Shown here: piece after piece, positions 62,470-64,000 of the stretch
Layout of the letters: each line of letters opens with the position of its first letter
Numbering within the stretch: the first letter of the stretch is position 1
Source of the DNA: Vibrio proteolyticus NBRC 13287
GTDB lineage: Bacteria; Pseudomonadota; Gammaproteobacteria; Enterobacterales; Vibrionaceae
Length of the DNA stretch: 64,000 bases
Assembly: GCF_000467125.1 (NCBI RefSeq)
Contig: NZ_BATJ01000008.1
Span: forward strand, 163,035-227,034
Direction of reading: 5' to 3'
Notes under the pieces: model-generated
Told to the model about the DNA's origin: nothing
Databases searched by the model: none
Seen by the model: only the letters and a program-made list of their open reading frames with translations
Made by a program: the position numbers and the translations under genes

Positions 62470-64000
62470 ATGGGAATTGGTATATTTTTGTCGAACAATA
62501 ATCTTGCTGCCGGCCAGATTGTTGTCATTGACGCAAATGGTGTTGTTAGTGTCCGTGAACAGGGCGCTCCGCTGGCTCCCGGCGAATTAGTGATATCGCC
62601 GGATTCTGACCATTCTCAATCAGCAGGTGCAAACATCCAGCTTGTAAACCCTGATACAACATCGACAGATATCACTGCTGATGTTGACGCTATTTTGGCG
62701 GCGATTGAGGCTGGGCAAGACCCGACTCAACTTGGAGAGGATTTTGCGACCGCTGCAGGTCAGGCAAACGGATCCAGCCCAACCACGGCAGACGCAATAC
62801 AGCGTGATGGTGCCGAAACTCTAGCAACAACAAACTTCGAAACTACTGGCTTCGAGGCTTTGGGGTTGTCTGCAACGCAAAGCCTAACCCTTCTGGACCA
62901 ATTCCTCTTATTGCAGAACGCGCCGATATTTACTGACGCCAATGACGCTCCTTTGGGAGAATCTGTAACTTTTACGACTCCGGAAGATACACCTGTTTCA
63001 GGTCAGCTCACTGCAACGGACGAAGACGGTGATCCACTGACGTTCACTCAGATCAGCGAACCCGCAAATGGTAGTGTGATTGTGAACACTGATGGTTCGT
63101 GGACGTATACTCCCGATGATAATTACAACGGCTCAGACAGTTTTCAAGTCGAGGTCAGTGACGGCAATGGTGGTACAGACCTGATCACTGTCGATATTGG
63201 CGTGACACCAGTAAACGATGCGCCTGTGGCAAATGATGATGCCATCACGACAGACGAAGACACACCGATTACGATCAGCGTGCTCTCGAACGACAGTGAT
63301 GTGGATGGAGATGAACTAACCATTACATCAGCGTCTGTACCCGCGGAACAAGGGACTGTCGATATTGTTAATGGCGAGCTTGTCTTTACTCCGGCGGAGA
63401 ACTTTACCGGTGACGCGACCATCACATATGAAATATCGGATGGTGAACTGTCAGACTCTGCTCAGGTAGGCGTCACGGTGAATCCGGTGAATGATGCGCC
63501 TGTCGCAGTGGATGACGTAGCGCAAACTGATGAAGACACCTCTGTGATCATCGATGTGCTGGCAAACGACTCTGATGTTGATGGCGATGAAATCTCGTTG
63601 GTCAGTGCTTCAGTGCCTCAAGCTCAAGGTAGTGTTGAAATTGTTGATGGAAAATTAATTTTTACGCCGGCACCTGATTTTAACGGTGAGGCAACGATTT
63701 CTTATCAAATTACGGATGGCAGTCTGACTGACAGTGCTGAAGTGATTGTGTCTGTTGAACCACAAAATGATGCACCAGTTGTCGAGAGTAATATCGAAGA
63801 TCGTACGCTGCAGGAAGATTTTGCGCCGATTACCATCGATCTTAATGCTGCATTTCACGATGTGGACAATGATGACAACGAATTGAGCTTCAGCATCAGT
63901 GGTAACGTTAACCTGCATGTTTCGATTGTCGATGGTATAGCGACCATCTCGCCAACGTCAGACTGGAACGGCAGTGAAACGCTGACGTTCACCGCCACCG
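62470..64000 (+). CDS. LapA-type giant repeat adhesin, N-terminal part
   Basis: The frame is open from ATG 62470 to the window edge (510 residues) without a stop. Residues 1-100 form a retention module (GIGIFLSNNNLAAGQ) with an AIEAGQDPT segment and the periplasmic protease site TAAG at residues 94-97. From residue 157 onward, cadherin-like/VCBS-type tandem repeats of 91-92 residues begin with NDAP at 62941, 63214, 63490 and 63766. Such proteins are secreted by a type I system, plug the TolC channel with the retention module and are released by LapG when c-di-GMP falls. The C-terminal secretion signal lies beyond the window. Confidence 0.9.
   Translation, partial: MGIGIFLSNNNLAAGQIVVIDANGVVSVREQGAPLAPGELVISPDSDHSQSAGANIQLVNPDTTSTDITADVDAILAAIEAGQDPTQLGEDFATAAGQANGSSPTTADAIQRDGAETLATTNFETTGFEALGLSATQSLTLLDQFLLLQNAPIFTDANDAPLGESVTFTTPEDTPVSGQLTATDEDGDPLTFTQISEPANGSVIVNTDGSWTYTPDDNYNGSDSFQVEVSDGNGGTDLITVDIGVTPVNDAPVANDDAITTDEDTPITISVLSNDSDVDGDELTITSASVPAEQGTVDIVNGELVFTPAENFTGDATITYEISDGELSDSAQVGVTVNPVNDAPVAVDDVAQTDEDTSVIIDVLANDSDVDGDEISLVSASVPQAQGSVEIVDGKLIFTPAPDFNGEATISYQITDGSLTDSAEVIVSVEPQNDAPVVESNIEDRTLQEDFAPITIDLNAAFHDVDNDDNELSFSISGNVNLHVSIVDGIATISPTSDWNGSETLTFTAT
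62938..63762 (+). repeat. Tandem 273-276-bp repeats in the adhesin
   Basis: Three consecutive units start at 62938, 63211 and 63487, and a fourth starts at 63763. The last two complete units are both exactly 276 bp and share TDEDT, SNDSDVDGDE/ANDSDVDGDE, VNGELVFTP/VDGKLIFTP and a terminal VNDAPVA. They encode calcium-binding-type cadherin-like domains. Confidence 0.88.

Noticed and set aside
62760..63918. Three ORFs antisense to the adhesin
   Set aside because: They are shadows of the repeat-rich adhesin frame, which is open for more than 1.5 kb and shows clear domain repeats.

Overview
The window reads as a piece of a Vibrio (Vibrionaceae) chromosome, probably chromosome 1. It carries typical Vibrio housekeeping genes (rlmF, metA, queE/queC, OmpA porins) and a complete methylcitrate operon of the GntR-prpB-prpC-acnD-prpF-prpE type. 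I cannot name the species from sequence alone. No rRNA, tRNA, CRISPR array, intact insertion sequence or prophage was found.

Layout. Positions 1-6.5 kb hold the end of a LysR regulator, an OmpA-family porin, a small glutaredoxin, a YgjP-like metallopeptidase with rlmF, a PilW-like TPR lipoprotein, metA, a P-loop kinase-like gene and a DUF3859 gene. From 6.5 to 12.9 kb come a CSS-EAL c-di-GMP phosphodiesterase and a leftward efflux operon (TolC, HlyD, two ABC-2 permeases) with no ATPase gene. From 13.0 to 15.6 kb lies an AT-rich island: a 356-residue protein with hydrophobic C-terminal helices, followed by three small membrane proteins. It looks like a membrane-acting toxin with tandem immunity genes, and an 8-bp microsatellite sits inside it. 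From 16.0 to 19.3 kb is tctCBA, a tripartite tricarboxylate transporter.

From 19.4 to 46.1 kb runs one leftward type VI secretion gene cluster of about 26.6 kb: vgrG, an accessory gene, PAAR, tssA, hcp, tssB, tssC, a second tssC-like gene, tssE, tssF, tssG, tssH, a three-gene envelope module, an FHA gene, tssJ, tssK, tssL, tssM and a small Ser/Thr kinase. All 13 core Tss components plus PAAR are present. The envelope module consists of a dual-sensor/MFS fusion and two periplasmic binding proteins. No effector domain is visible on VgrG or PAAR, so the cargo is encoded elsewhere; the 14-15.5 kb island is one candidate. The kinase and FHA protein suggest post-translational control, and the sensor-MFS/binding-protein module is the most unusual part of the window.

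From 46.5 to 55.2 kb is the propionate (2-methylcitrate) operon. Its GntR regulator is preceded by two perfect 12-bp palindromes that overlap a likely promoter. From 55.3 to 60.0 kb come a GNAT acetyltransferase, an exported Nudix-PAP2 fusion, a Cof-type HAD phosphatase, queE, queC and a DUF2750 gene. From 60.1 kb to the end is a LapA-type adhesin locus: an OmpA-family protein and a LapE-like TolC run leftward, and a giant adhesin gene runs rightward off the window. The adhesin has an N-terminal retention module with a TAAG cleavage motif and about 92-residue tandem repeats.

All functional calls come from motifs and remembered family features; no database search was run.
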